Source of the DNA: Candidatus Poseidonia sp. | Lineage (GTDB): Archaea > Thermoplasmatota > Poseidoniia > Poseidoniales > Poseidoniaceae | Reading direction: 5' to 3' | DNA: 32,807 bases | NCBI GenBank assembly: GCA_030827745.1 | Contig: JAURDW010000018.1 | Coordinates: 1 to 32,807 of the forward strand | Made by a program: the position numbers and the translations under genes | In this document: piece by piece, positions 1 to 8,464 of the stretch | Numbering within the stretch: the stretch's first letter is position 1 | How the letters are laid out: the number at the start of each line of letters is the position of its first letter | Notes under the pieces: model-generated | Database searches by the model: none | What the model saw: only the letters and a program-made list of their open reading frames with translations | Told to the model about the DNA's origin: nothing

Positions 1-1920
1 ACCGAAAACATGAGTTCCTTGATGGAAGCTGCAGGAGCCGACACCCTGGATACGACGGGCGTCATGCAACGTGCCACCCTCTGGGGCTACATGGCCATGG
101 CCGACGAAACCACACCGGACTTCGGCACCACCATCGCCCGTGACCTCGCCATGTGCGGCGGGGTGGGCATGACCTTCCTCGGCTACGGTGGCGCTGATGA
201 AACCCTCGGCATCGGCGACACGACCGGCATGGCCGTGAACGTTTCCACCCGCCTGTCCTACTTCGACATCATGATGGACGAAATGTCCGCCATGGCTTTC
301 CTCTTCGGAGACGGTGACGATGTCATCACCGGTCTGCTTGAGAGCAGCGAAGACGGCACCCAATACGGAACCGCTGCGCTTCTGAGCATGGACGCCGCCA
401 CCGCCATGACGGCGTACGGACTTGACGCCGAGAACTATTCTGCGGTCATGACCTGGGTCGGCGGATGGGCCACCGATGCAACGTCCCTTCCCATGATCCT
501 CTTGGGCGGCAGCGGCGACATGACCGCGTCGCACTTTGTCAACACCACCTTCGGTGCTGAGGACCCCCTGAACGGCGGCTACCTCGACAACAGTCTGAAC
601 CTCGGCGGCGCTTGGATGGTGTTGGGCGGCAGCGAGAACGTTAACCTTGACCCCGCCGTTTCCGGCAACGCCCTGTATGGACCACTCGGCCTAACCACGC
701 AAACGGGCGCTTCGATCTTCCTCTACGGCGAACTTTCCGGCATGACCCCGCCCATCGACTTCGCTACGATGGGCCCGGGCGCACCCATGGACTGGAACGA
801 GCAGACCATCGCCGCTCTTTACGGCGTGGACCTCAACGCTGCGGCCGCCATGCGAGCCCTGATGATGGGCCCCATTTACGGGACCACCTCCGAGTCCTTT
901 GTCCCCGGCTACTTGATGTCGACCTTCGGCACCACGCCCTACCTGACCCAGTCCTTCAACAACTGGTTGCTCGGCTGGCACGACCCAGTCAACGCTTACC
1001 TCGCCACAGGCAACCCGATGGACATGAGCGTCGGTTGGGCATCGCTGGAGACCAACGAGACCTACTACGGCTCGAACGGCATCGCCAACGGCGACGGCAC
1101 CAACTACACCATCTGCACCGGTGAAGCCGGGGACTGCGACCAAGGCGAAACCCTCGCTGAAGACGGTTCCACCCAAGTTTGGTGGCGCAACGACGCCATG
1201 ATGACCGCCACCCTCGGCCTCATCACGCCCGAATCCTTGGTCGGCACAACGGGCGGCTTCCTGACCGGTGACGGCGACAAGGTTGACGTGAGCGGTTACG
1301 CCATCGCCGATGTAACCTGCGGCGACGTCACGGACGAAGTGAAGGGCATCCCTGTGGACGTCTGTACCGCCACCGTCACCGCTACCGAGCGCAACATTCA
1401 GGCCAACCTTCTGGGAACCTTCAGCTTGCTCGACGCCACGCCGGGTGCATTGCCCGTCTACTTCGGCAGCGACATCACGATGATGGCTGAGGAGATTTCA
1501 GGCCTCATCATCGCTGGCGAGTCAAGCTCGACCTTCTACCTGGACACCCGAGCGCACGGCAGCCAAGCCTCCGCCCCAACCATGGACGACCTCACCCCTG
1601 TGTTCGAAATCAAGTCCTCCTCAACCATCGCTGACGACGATGCGGAAACGATGGAGAGTTCCATCGTGCAGAACCAGGACAAGATGACCTACTGGACGAA
1701 CTTTGACTCTTGGATTGACTTTGTCACCCTCCTCTTCTGGCTGGGCGGCATCGCGCTCATCGCCATCGGCATGATCGGCGCAGCCAACGCTCCATCCGAA
1801 GACGACTCCCTCGCCACCGCTGCGGCTGCTGAAGAAGAAGCCAAGGCCGAGGAAGCCGCCCCTGCGGACGAGGCAGCTGAGGAATCCTCTGAGGGCGAAG
1901 GCGGCGAAGACGCCGAGTAA
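1..1920 (+). CDS. Secreted/surface protein with C-terminal TM anchor and acidic cytoplasmic tail, 5'-truncated at window edge; possibly CD36/PorA-like fold (tentative)
   Basis: Frame is open from base 1 (ACC GAA AAC ATG); no N-terminal signal/TM visible; C-terminal hydrophobic helix FVTLLFWLGGIALIAIGMIG followed by an Ala/Glu-rich tail; GWHDPVNAYL...NETYYGSN...YTICTGE loosely resembles CD36-type 'GYxDP...N.T..G.Y.V.TG'. Confidence 0.6.
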   Translation, partial: TENMSSLMEAAGADTLDTTGVMQRATLWGYMAMADETTPDFGTTIARDLAMCGGVGMTFLGYGGADETLGIGDTTGMAVNVSTRLSYFDIMMDEMSAMAFLFGDGDDVITGLLESSEDGTQYGTAALLSMDAATAMTAYGLDAENYSAVMTWVGGWATDATSLPMILLGGSGDMTASHFVNTTFGAEDPLNGGYLDNSLNLGGAWMVLGGSENVNLDPAVSGNALYGPLGLTTQTGASIFLYGELSGMTPPIDFATMGPGAPMDWNEQTIAALYGVDLNAAAAMRALMMGPIYGTTSESFVPGYLMSTFGTTPYLTQSFNNWLLGWHDPVNAYLATGNPMDMSVGWASLETNETYYGSNGIANGDGTNYTICTGEAGDCDQGETLAEDGSTQVWWRNDAMMTATLGLITPESLVGTTGGFLTGDGDKVDVSGYAIADVTCGDVTDEVKGIPVDVCTATVTATERNIQANLLGTFSLLDATPGALPVYFGSDITMMAEEISGLIIAGESSSTFYLDTRAHGSQASAPTMDDLTPVFEIKSSSTIADDDAETMESSIVQNQDKMTYWTNFDSWIDFVTLLFWLGGIALIAIGMIGAANAPSEDDSLATAAAAEEEAKAEEAAPADEAAEESSEGEGGEDAE

Positions 1921-2055
1921 GCCTCTTCGAAAGCGGGTGCAAACCGCCATCGAAATTGCGCGAAAAGGTCGCAAAAACGGCCTTTGGGGACGTTCTCCAT
2001 AGGGAAGAACATATAGGGATTCAAACAACGGTTCTCCGAAGGGAACATCTCTTCG

Positions 2056-3267
2056 GTGAACAACTTGAGTTGCAAGTTGAACCTCCCGCTCGGCCCATCG
2101 ACGAGGGACCCCTCGCTTGAGGCGGACCTGCAAGCACGGCTCGAGGACGGCCACCGCATCTTTGTCATCGGTGATGTTCACGGGCACTTGGCGACGTTCA
2201 AGGCCCTGCTCCATCGACTCCGACTGAAGCCTGAAGATCGTGTCGTGTGCCTCGGGGACATGGTGGACCGGGGGCCTGATTCGGCCGGTATGGTGGCCTT
2301 GCTCCGCAGCCACCCCCAACTCATCGCCATCAAGGGGAATCACGAACAGATGGCCATTCAATGCATACAGCCCAGCGGGACCTTTGAAGCGTGGCCCCCG
2401 TGGATGAAACGGGGTGGGAAATCCACCTATGCCTCCTACATCGTTCAGGCGGAAGGCGATTTGTGGGAAGCAAAGCGAGCGATGCTGGGCGACTTCATGT
2501 GGCTTGACACGCTCCCAACCCAAATCGTGCTCGATGAACACCGTCTCGTTCACGCCGGCTACGACCCTCGGATGCCTCTGGACATGCAAGGCGAGAAGGA
2601 ATTGTTGTGGATTCGCAAAGCCTGGTTCACCCATGAATCGGCTGTGGACCCGTACCGGACCGTCTTTTTCGGTCACACGACCACCACCAAACTTGGCGAC
2701 GCCGCCGGGGACGTCGCTTTTTCTCCGACCTATCTGGCCGATGGTCGACCGGCCTGGGTGGGCATGGACGTGGGTGCTTACAACCACGTTGCACCGGGCA
2801 TCGCTGCCATCAACCTCGCCACCCTTCGCGTGACCAAACAGCGAACCTTACGTTGCGACCGATGGTTTGACCGAATCAACACCCAGCCCAAGAGGGGCAG
2901 CAAAAAACAGAACGGCACGACGAACCGTCTCTGGGTGGGCAAGGACGCCCTCCGAGAATCGGACGTCTCCCTTTCCTTTGGACTCACGGCCTTGGCCAAA
3001 CGGGCCAAGAAAGCTTCACGCTCCACCCTGCGAGCCCAAAAGGAACTCGAACAGGTCGGCGTGGTGTTTGACACGCCACCAACCGGCGTACGGTCGTTGG
3101 TGTCCCGTGAAGGGTACCGCATCGTCCACAAAGATCCTGAGCGAAGCATGCCGGTCCAAGGGCCACGCGGCCCCACCGGATTCAGGGTCTATCCGTGCAC
3201 GGCACTGGCCGGAGAATCCCGGCCTCAACCGCAACGGAACAACGGTTCACTTTCCACACCGGCATGA
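2056..3267 (+). CDS. Calcineurin-like metallophosphatase (PPP/ApaH-type) with basic C-terminal extension
   Basis: GDVHGH, GDMVDRGPDS and GNHEQM motifs; GTG start; ~130-aa basic C-terminal tail outside the phosphatase core. Confidence 0.85.
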   Translation: MNNLSCKLNLPLGPSTRDPSLEADLQARLEDGHRIFVIGDVHGHLATFKALLHRLRLKPEDRVVCLGDMVDRGPDSAGMVALLRSHPQLIAIKGNHEQMAIQCIQPSGTFEAWPPWMKRGGKSTYASYIVQAEGDLWEAKRAMLGDFMWLDTLPTQIVLDEHRLVHAGYDPRMPLDMQGEKELLWIRKAWFTHESAVDPYRTVFFGHTTTTKLGDAAGDVAFSPTYLADGRPAWVGMDVGAYNHVAPGIAAINLATLRVTKQRTLRCDRWFDRINTQPKRGSKKQNGTTNRLWVGKDALRESDVSLSFGLTALAKRAKKASRSTLRAQKELEQVGVVFDTPPTGVRSLVSREGYRIVHKDPERSMPVQGPRGPTGFRVYPCTALAGESRPQPQRNNGSLSTPA

Positions 3268-3275
3268 TGTTTTCC

Positions 3276-3289
3276 GGAAAATATACCCC
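3276..3289 (+). promoter_or_regulatory. Candidate archaeal TATA element upstream of the small ORF
   Basis: GGAAAATATACCCC in intergenic DNA, about 25 nt before the 11-bp tandem repeat. Confidence 0.35.
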
Positions 3290-3310
3290 TGATTCTTGCT
3301 GAATCCGGTG

Positions 3311-3332
3311 TTGATGCACGATTGATGCACGA
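3311..3332. repeat. Perfect 11-bp tandem direct repeat (TTGATGCACGA x2), candidate operator
   Basis: TTGATGCACGATTGATGCACGA read directly in intergenic DNA. Confidence 0.8.
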
Positions 3333-3357
3333 GAAACAACATTAAAGAGGTAAGAAG

Positions 3358-3543
3358 TTGTTTCTCCCGTTCATGGAAACGAAGGCTTCCGACATCGCCA
3401 CACGCCGCTTGACCACCGCTTACGTGCAGGTGCTGAACAACCGCAGGGTGAACGCCTCGATGCTGAAGTGGAGTTTGGCCTACGCCCAAGCGGAAAAAGA
3501 ACGCCGTACGTCTGGACAAGGCGTGACGCTCTACCTTCTCTGA
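3358..3543 (+). CDS. Small basic protein (56-61 aa), unknown function
   Basis: GAGGT Shine-Dalgarno-like sequence ~8 nt upstream of TTG at 3358; alternative ATG at 3373; TATA-like element upstream. Confidence 0.4.
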   Translation: MFLPFMETKASDIATRRLTTAYVQVLNNRRVNASMLKWSLAYAQAEKERRTSGQGVTLYLL

Positions 3544-3780
3544 ACCGCTCAGCAGCAGACCATCTCCACGCCCAGAGGCAACGCTGGAACGTTGAGAGCG
3601 ATGCCTTTCCTTTCGCCACCCTGCCTTTGAGAAGCGTTCTGCAAAGCACTTCACGCCTGATAGAAGGGGGAACTTGCCGATCAAACACAACGAACCACCC
3701 CTCGTTTGAACGGTCAACTAAGGCGAGAAGTTCTCATGAGCGTGGACGAAGTTTGTAGGCCCCTCACCCCTCGCTGAGGC

Positions 3781-4410
3781 ATGGAGGCCATCGCATGGAA
3801 CGTCCTCCTCGCAGCAGGGACGGTGTTTCTCCTCGGCGCCATGTCGCCAGGCCCCAGTTTGATGGTGGTTTTGCGAAACACGATGATAGGGGGGCGAAAA
3901 CAGGGCGTGATGTGCGCTGTTGGCCACGGTTTGGGCTTCGGCCTGTACGCCGGTTTGGCCGTTTACGGGCTCATCGTCGTCTTGGAGGAGGCCCCGGGGG
4001 TTTTTGTTGCCCTCCAACTGCTTGGAAGTGCGCTCTTGCTGTGGTACGGCTGGGCGATGTGGCACGCTGACCACCAACGCCTCTTCGACGAGGAGATGGC
4101 TTCTCGAGCACAAGGTTTTGGCGAAGGGTTTGCCATTGCCTTCTTCAATCCGAAAATTGCCCTTTTCCTTGTTGCCGTGCTGGCGCAGGTGCTTCAACCC
4201 GACATGAACCTCACAAGCAAAGCCGCTGTTGGCCTTCTTGGGATGCTCATCGACACCCTGTGGTACATCATCGTGGCCCTCGTCCTTACGGGCACCCCTT
4301 GGTTGGACAAACTCAAGCAACGGGCCACGGCCATTCACCGAATCACGGCCCTCGTGTTGTGGGGTTTTTCCGTCAGCGTCGTGCTTCAAACGGCTTCAGC
4401 GCTGACATGA
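3781..4410 (+). CDS. LysE/RhtB family amino-acid exporter
   Basis: MSPGPSLMVVLRNTMIGGRKQGVMCAVGHGLGF is the N-terminal LysE-family signature; multiple TMs. Confidence 0.9.
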   Translation: MEAIAWNVLLAAGTVFLLGAMSPGPSLMVVLRNTMIGGRKQGVMCAVGHGLGFGLYAGLAVYGLIVVLEEAPGVFVALQLLGSALLLWYGWAMWHADHQRLFDEEMASRAQGFGEGFAIAFFNPKIALFLVAVLAQVLQPDMNLTSKAAVGLLGMLIDTLWYIIVALVLTGTPWLDKLKQRATAIHRITALVLWGFSVSVVLQTASALT

Positions 4411-5313
4411 AGGGCAATAAAACGTTGACCGGTTGCTCTGCACCAAACGGCGCACAACACCTCCACAACCCTCCGCTTGGCAGGGCAAGCCTTCTCGTCC
4501 GTAGACGGCGAATTGATGGGCAAAATACCCCAACGTTCCGTCCACCGCTGCGAAGTCGTTGAGGGTGGACCCCCCCGCTTGGAGGGCTTCATGAAGCACG
4601 TCTTTGATGTGACCCACGAGCACCTCCAGTCGTTTGGTGGGTCGTCCGTTCGCCCGAACAAGGCCCTTGGCTTCCCTTCGGGGTGAGAGACCGGCCCTGT
4701 GGAGCGATTCGCAAGCGTAGATGTTGCCCACGCCCACGACCGTTTTTTGGTCCAGCAAGGCGAGTTTAATCGACGTCCGGCGACCTTGCAAACGCTTGGC
4801 GAGGTCGTCCGCCCCCCACGGATCAAAGGGTTCGGGGCCGAGATCGGCGAGCAGGGGATGGGACGCTTCCTCAGCGGCGGGGAACAGGTCGACGATGCCA
4901 AACCGTCGTGGGTCGGTGTAGACGGCCCGGGAACCGTCGGTGAACACGAACTCAAGATGGTCGTGTTTGCCTCCAAAACCCGTTTGTTCGCCAAAGGCGG
5001 AGACGGGAACGCCGCCGTTGACGGTGGTCAGCAAGGGTTTGGCCACGGCGTTGGCGTCGTTGCGGTCAAACAAGGTGTAGCGGCCGGACATGCCGAGGTG
5101 AGAGAGCAACACTCGCCCATCGTCAAGGTCGATGAGGAGGTACTTTGCTCGGCGCCGAATTTCGGTGATCGTGGCGCCTGCAAGGGTGGGCAGGTCCTCT
5201 GGGAAGGGGTACCTCAATCCGCTTCGCCGGATGAGAACATCCTCAAATGTTCGCCCCCGAATGCCCTGAATCAAGCCTTGGCGAACCGTTTCGACCTCGG
5301 GCAGCTCAGGCAC
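4396..5313 (-). CDS. mutM: Formamidopyrimidine-DNA glycosylase
   Basis: N-terminal MPELPEVETVRQGL; C-terminal zinc finger CQAEGCGGVVRRLVQSNRSTFYCPSCQR. Confidence 0.95.
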   Translation of the reverse strand: MPELPEVETVRQGLIQGIRGRTFEDVLIRRSGLRYPFPEDLPTLAGATITEIRRRAKYLLIDLDDGRVLLSHLGMSGRYTLFDRNDANAVAKPLLTTVNGGVPVSAFGEQTGFGGKHDHLEFVFTDGSRAVYTDPRRFGIVDLFPAAEEASHPLLADLGPEPFDPWGADDLAKRLQGRRTSIKLALLDQKTVVGVGNIYACESLHRAGLSPRREAKGLVRANGRPTKRLEVLVGHIKDVLHEALQAGGSTLNDFAAVDGTLGYFAHQFAVYGREGLPCQAEGCGGVVRRLVQSNRSTFYCPSCQR

Positions 5314-6052
5314 GTTCAGGACCCCCTGAACGCACGACGAACAAACGGTGATGGTCCTCGTACCCGGTCAAGTCAATGACCTCCTCAACGGCCAAACCCG
5401 AACCGTTCAACGACGCTTCGACCCGAGCAAAGAGGGCGGCTTCGCCGTCACCGGTCCAGCGCTCACTCGCTGCTTTTAGGGACAACAGCCCAAGGCCCCC
5501 GTCCGATAAAAAACGACGGCAAGCCGCAATGAAAATATCGACTTGACCCGCCTGAGCCACATCTTGAAACAACCACGGCACACGCCGAGGCAAAAGCACC
5601 CCCCATGCAGCATGTTTCCTCGCATCGCCCAAGACCGGGACGAGACCGGGGCGTTGACCGGCCATGGCGGTCAAGTCACGAAGGCAGCGGGGGGCGAGGT
5701 CAACAGAGACCAAGCGTCCACCGAAGCGGTTGCCCTCCCCGCAGAGATGGTCGTGGAGGTGACTGACCGACGTCCCGTGCCCGGCGCCGAGGTAAAGCAC
5801 GGTTTGCCCGGGCTCGGGCAAGAGGTCGGCAGGGTCGCCAGCGGTTCGCAACATGGCGGCACCAAGTTTTGACCGAGTCGGGTCCCACCGACGATGCTCT
5901 TGGCCGGAAAAGGGGCGCAGGGTTTCCCCATAAACCGAGGTCTTGGGAACGGCGTTGAGGGTCCACAACGTCCGACGGTCGAGGCGGACGGTTGGAGAGA
6001 GGTGCGTCGGGCCGCGTTGGCGCCGTTTTTTGCCTCCACCCACGCACGTCAC
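5306..6052 (-). CDS. flpA: Fibrillarin-like rRNA/tRNA 2'-O-methyltransferase
   Basis: VYGETLRPFSGQEHRRWDPTRSKLGAAM, VLYLGAGHGTSVSHLHD, VSVDLAPRCLRDL, PVLGDAR; directly downstream of Nop5. Confidence 0.95.
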   Translation of the reverse strand: MTCVGGGKKRRQRGPTHLSPTVRLDRRTLWTLNAVPKTSVYGETLRPFSGQEHRRWDPTRSKLGAAMLRTAGDPADLLPEPGQTVLYLGAGHGTSVSHLHDHLCGEGNRFGGRLVSVDLAPRCLRDLTAMAGQRPGLVPVLGDARKHAAWGVLLPRRVPWLFQDVAQAGQVDIFIAACRRFLSDGGLGLLSLKAASERWTGDGEAALFARVEASLNGSGLAVEEVIDLTGYEDHHRLFVVRSGGPERA

Positions 6053-6055
6053 CCC

Positions 6056-7063
6056 TCATCGTCGCGACGGCGGTTGTTTGTTGGCTTCTCGCAACGCCTC
6101 AACGCGATGTTCCACCTCAGCCACTTGCTCGTCGGTCCAAGGCACGCCCTCAAAGGCGTCCACCTTAGCGGCGATGCTGATTTTTCCAGCCAGCATACGA
6201 GCGATTTTTCCTCGAACCCAACGGGGAGACCGGCTGATCCACGGGTGCATGAAGATATGACCGTGTTTTGGCGAGGGTGCCCCGGTTTTGAGATGGTGGA
6301 AAAACGCTTTTTCCGCACCAAGGATTTGCACGGTGCCCGAGGGGAGGCGGGCCAAACGCTGCCTTCCGTGTGCTTCCACACAGAGGCGAGCCGCCAGGAG
6401 CGGTCCGACCAACGCCGAGACCGAAGGCAAATGTTCCGAGGTTAAACCGCGGAGTGCGTGCTCCATTCGGTCGAGGCGAGCGTTGGCGGAGGCGGTGGTT
6501 TCTGCCCATTCTTGGATGGAGCGCCATTCCGCCTCTGAAGGCAACACCGGCGGCACATCGAGGTCCAACGCATCGGCAAACTCGGCGGGGGAAGAACAAC
6601 CGGCGGTCGTGCGAACGTAAGCGGCTCGGTCCGTGGCTCGAGAGAGGGGGAAAAACAAGCCGACCCATTCAAGCAAACGCGATTCCATGGTCAAGTGGTG
6701 GGCACGCAGTTCATCGCTTCCTCGCACGAGGTGCTCCAGCCTGCGGTCAGGGTCGCTGGCTGCTGCTTGAACACCTTCGATCGCCAAACGAAGAGCTGCA
6801 CGGTCGGCCATGGCTTGATGTTCGTGATTCGGGAAGGGCCACGCTGCATCGGGCAAATCCTCTTCGCCGTGGACGCTCACCTTGGCATCAGGAAAACGGT
6901 CGTGAAGCGTGGCTGCCTCAGGAATCAATCGTCCTTGAGCCACGGTCCGCAACCGCTCAACCACGGCGTGCTCGGTCATGTGCCCGTCCCACTCAAGGAC
7001 ATCGACGAGATTCCCGTGCCCATCGGCCACGGCAGCCGCCCGCCAATCGTACCACAGCCACAT
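6056..7063 (-). CDS. Nop5/Nop56-Nop58 C/D-box RNP core protein
   Basis: ALVGPLLAARLCVEAHGRQRLARLPSGTVQILGAEKAFFHHLKTGAPSPKHGHIFMHPWI, then RGKIARMLAGKISIAAKVDAF; likely start MWLWYDW at 7063. Confidence 0.93.
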   Translation of the reverse strand: MWLWYDWRAAAVADGHGNLVDVLEWDGHMTEHAVVERLRTVAQGRLIPEAATLHDRFPDAKVSVHGEEDLPDAAWPFPNHEHQAMADRAALRLAIEGVQAAASDPDRRLEHLVRGSDELRAHHLTMESRLLEWVGLFFPLSRATDRAAYVRTTAGCSSPAEFADALDLDVPPVLPSEAEWRSIQEWAETTASANARLDRMEHALRGLTSEHLPSVSALVGPLLAARLCVEAHGRQRLARLPSGTVQILGAEKAFFHHLKTGAPSPKHGHIFMHPWISRSPRWVRGKIARMLAGKISIAAKVDAFEGVPWTDEQVAEVEHRVEALREANKQPPSRR

Positions 7064-7157
7064 GAGCAAACCCTGGGGGCGAGTGATTTTGACCCTTCCC
7101 CTCAGCCCAACGGACAGGATGCTTGAATGATGCAAAACGAATGACGCTAAGAGCATA

Positions 7158-7170
7158 CTCTAAATACTCC
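7158..7170 (+). promoter_or_regulatory. TATA-like promoter element for TFS
   Basis: CTCTAAATACTCC centred ~25 nt upstream of the ATG at 7189, fitting a leaderless or short-leader transcript. Confidence 0.45.
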
Positions 7171-7188
7171 GTGTGCAGGGATTTACCC

Positions 7189-7539
7189 ATGTTTTGCCCA
7201 CAATGTGGTACGCTCTCGTTCCCTACACCCAGCGGTGACATCTCCTGCACGAACTACAAGTGCGGGTATTCCGGGCCAGCCAACGTGAAAACCAAGATTG
7301 GTGGGAAAGAAGTTGACCTCTCAAAAGCCAAATCCAGCACGAAGGTTGAATCCCGTGCCTACGAAGTCATCAAAGACTCCGACAAGATGCAAGGCGTCCT
7401 TACGAAGAACACCTACATGTGCCCGAAATGCGACTGTGTCGAGGTGTTTTCCTATCTTGAGCAAACACGCTCATCCGATGAACCCGAAACACGGATGCTC
7501 ACCTGCAAAGATTGCGACCACGGTTGGCGAGAGTACTGA
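7189..7539 (+). CDS. tfs: Transcription factor S (TFIIS-like RNA cleavage factor)
   Basis: N-terminal zinc ribbon MFCPQCGTL...CTNYKCGY; C-terminal CPKCDCVEVFSYLEQTRSSDEPETRMLTCKDCDHGWREY with catalytic DE. Confidence 0.95.
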   Translation: MFCPQCGTLSFPTPSGDISCTNYKCGYSGPANVKTKIGGKEVDLSKAKSSTKVESRAYEVIKDSDKMQGVLTKNTYMCPKCDCVEVFSYLEQTRSSDEPETRMLTCKDCDHGWREY

Positions 7540-7547
7540 ATTCAGTA
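7534..7547. other. Perfect 14-bp palindrome spanning both stop codons of convergent TFS and PCNA
   Basis: TACTGAATTCAGTA equals its reverse complement; contains TFS TGA (7537-7539) and the mirrored PCNA TGA. Confidence 0.9.
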
Positions 7548-8276
7548 ATCGTTTTCGACCCGAGGGGCGAGGAAGTAGGTCACTTCACCTGCACCGTCCA
7601 TGAAGGAGAACTCGATGCGAAGCGGGAAACTCTCGCCAAAGCCCAATTTGACCGACCCCACAGAGCTGAACACCTTGGCCAGCGGGACGAGGTACGTGAG
7701 GGAGTATTGGCTACGGGCCGGCGAGGCGCAGGAAAGGGAATGCAAGTCCTCCTTGGAGAACGAGACGTTGACCGAGTCGGGTTGACCCTGAACGTGAACG
7801 GTAAAGGCGTTCGCATCGATGCTGAAGTTCACCAAATCGCCCACGAAGCGTGACATGCGTAGGGCTTGAGCGAGTGCCGTCCCGTCAACCTCGATGCTGG
7901 AAGGAATCTCGATGTTGGGCAAGTTCGGTGAATTGACGGTGCTGAGGTCCAACGGACGGAGGTTCAGGTTGATTTTGCCCATGTGAAGCGTTAGTGCATC
8001 TCGGTTGAGGGCCATCTCGATCATGTCGTCAGCCCCACCAACGCTCAGCAATTCCTTGACTTTCTTGAGCTCAAGCGCCAGTTCGCTCTCCTCAATTTCC
8101 CAGGCCTCAAAAGCGGCTGCATCGACCTTCAAGTCCACCATCGCCACGTGCGATGCGTCGACGACCGTGACTTGGAGGCGGTCTTCTTTGAAGACGAATT
8201 TGGCGTCTTCAACGACCACCATCAACGTTTCAACAATTTTGCTCATCAAGTCCTGCCGGGCTGTGACGTTCAACAT
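7542..8276 (-). CDS. pcn: DNA polymerase sliding clamp (PCNA)
   Basis: MLNVTARQDLMSKIVETLMVVVEDAKFVF...VVDASHVAMVDLKV...YSLTYLVPLAKV...LRIEFSF..AGEVTYFLAPRVE; ORF opens at 8306 but homology suggests a start near 8276. Confidence 0.93.
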   Translation of the reverse strand: MLNVTARQDLMSKIVETLMVVVEDAKFVFKEDRLQVTVVDASHVAMVDLKVDAAAFEAWEIEESELALELKKVKELLSVGGADDMIEMALNRDALTLHMGKINLNLRPLDLSTVNSPNLPNIEIPSSIEVDGTALAQALRMSRFVGDLVNFSIDANAFTVHVQGQPDSVNVSFSKEDLHSLSCASPARSQYSLTYLVPLAKVFSSVGSVKLGFGESFPLRIEFSFMDGAGEVTYFLAPRVENDY

Positions 8277-8356
8277 GAGTTCATCCCTCTCCATCAGAAA
8301 GCCCATCGCGACGGCTTATGAACTTAGCACAAACGCAACAAGGAAAGGATGCATTC

Positions 8357-8394
8357 GTGCGCGGAAGAGAGAGGTTCGGAAATTTTCCGCGCAC
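8357..8394. promoter_or_regulatory. Inverted repeat in the PCNA/glycosyltransferase divergent intergenic region
   Basis: GTGCGCGGAA (8357-8366) and TTCCGCGCAC (8385-8394), perfect 10-bp arms; overlapping CGGAAA-T-TTTCCG at 8377-8389. Confidence 0.7.
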
Positions 8395-8464
8395 ACTACT
8401 GCAGCCTTACAAACAAATTCGGGCCAGCTGCGAGAACAACGTCTGCTTTCGCCCTTGATTTCTT

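Noticed and set aside
1621-2787. 388-aa - ORF across the first gene's end and the metallophosphatase
   Set aside because: Antisense to two better-supported genes; no recognisable motif.
3247-3717. 156-aa - ORF in the intergenic region
   Set aside because: No motif, no clear promoter/RBS, overlaps TATA/tandem-repeat region and the better-supported small + ORF.
3718-4389. 223-aa - ORF antisense to the LysE exporter
   Set aside because: Sense strand encodes a clear LysE-family protein; antisense is charged and motif-free.
8381-8392. Eukaryotic E2F-like site (TTTTCCGCGC) upstream of PCNA
   Set aside because: Superficial similarity; no basis for E2F in archaea. Only the dyad symmetry is retained as a finding.
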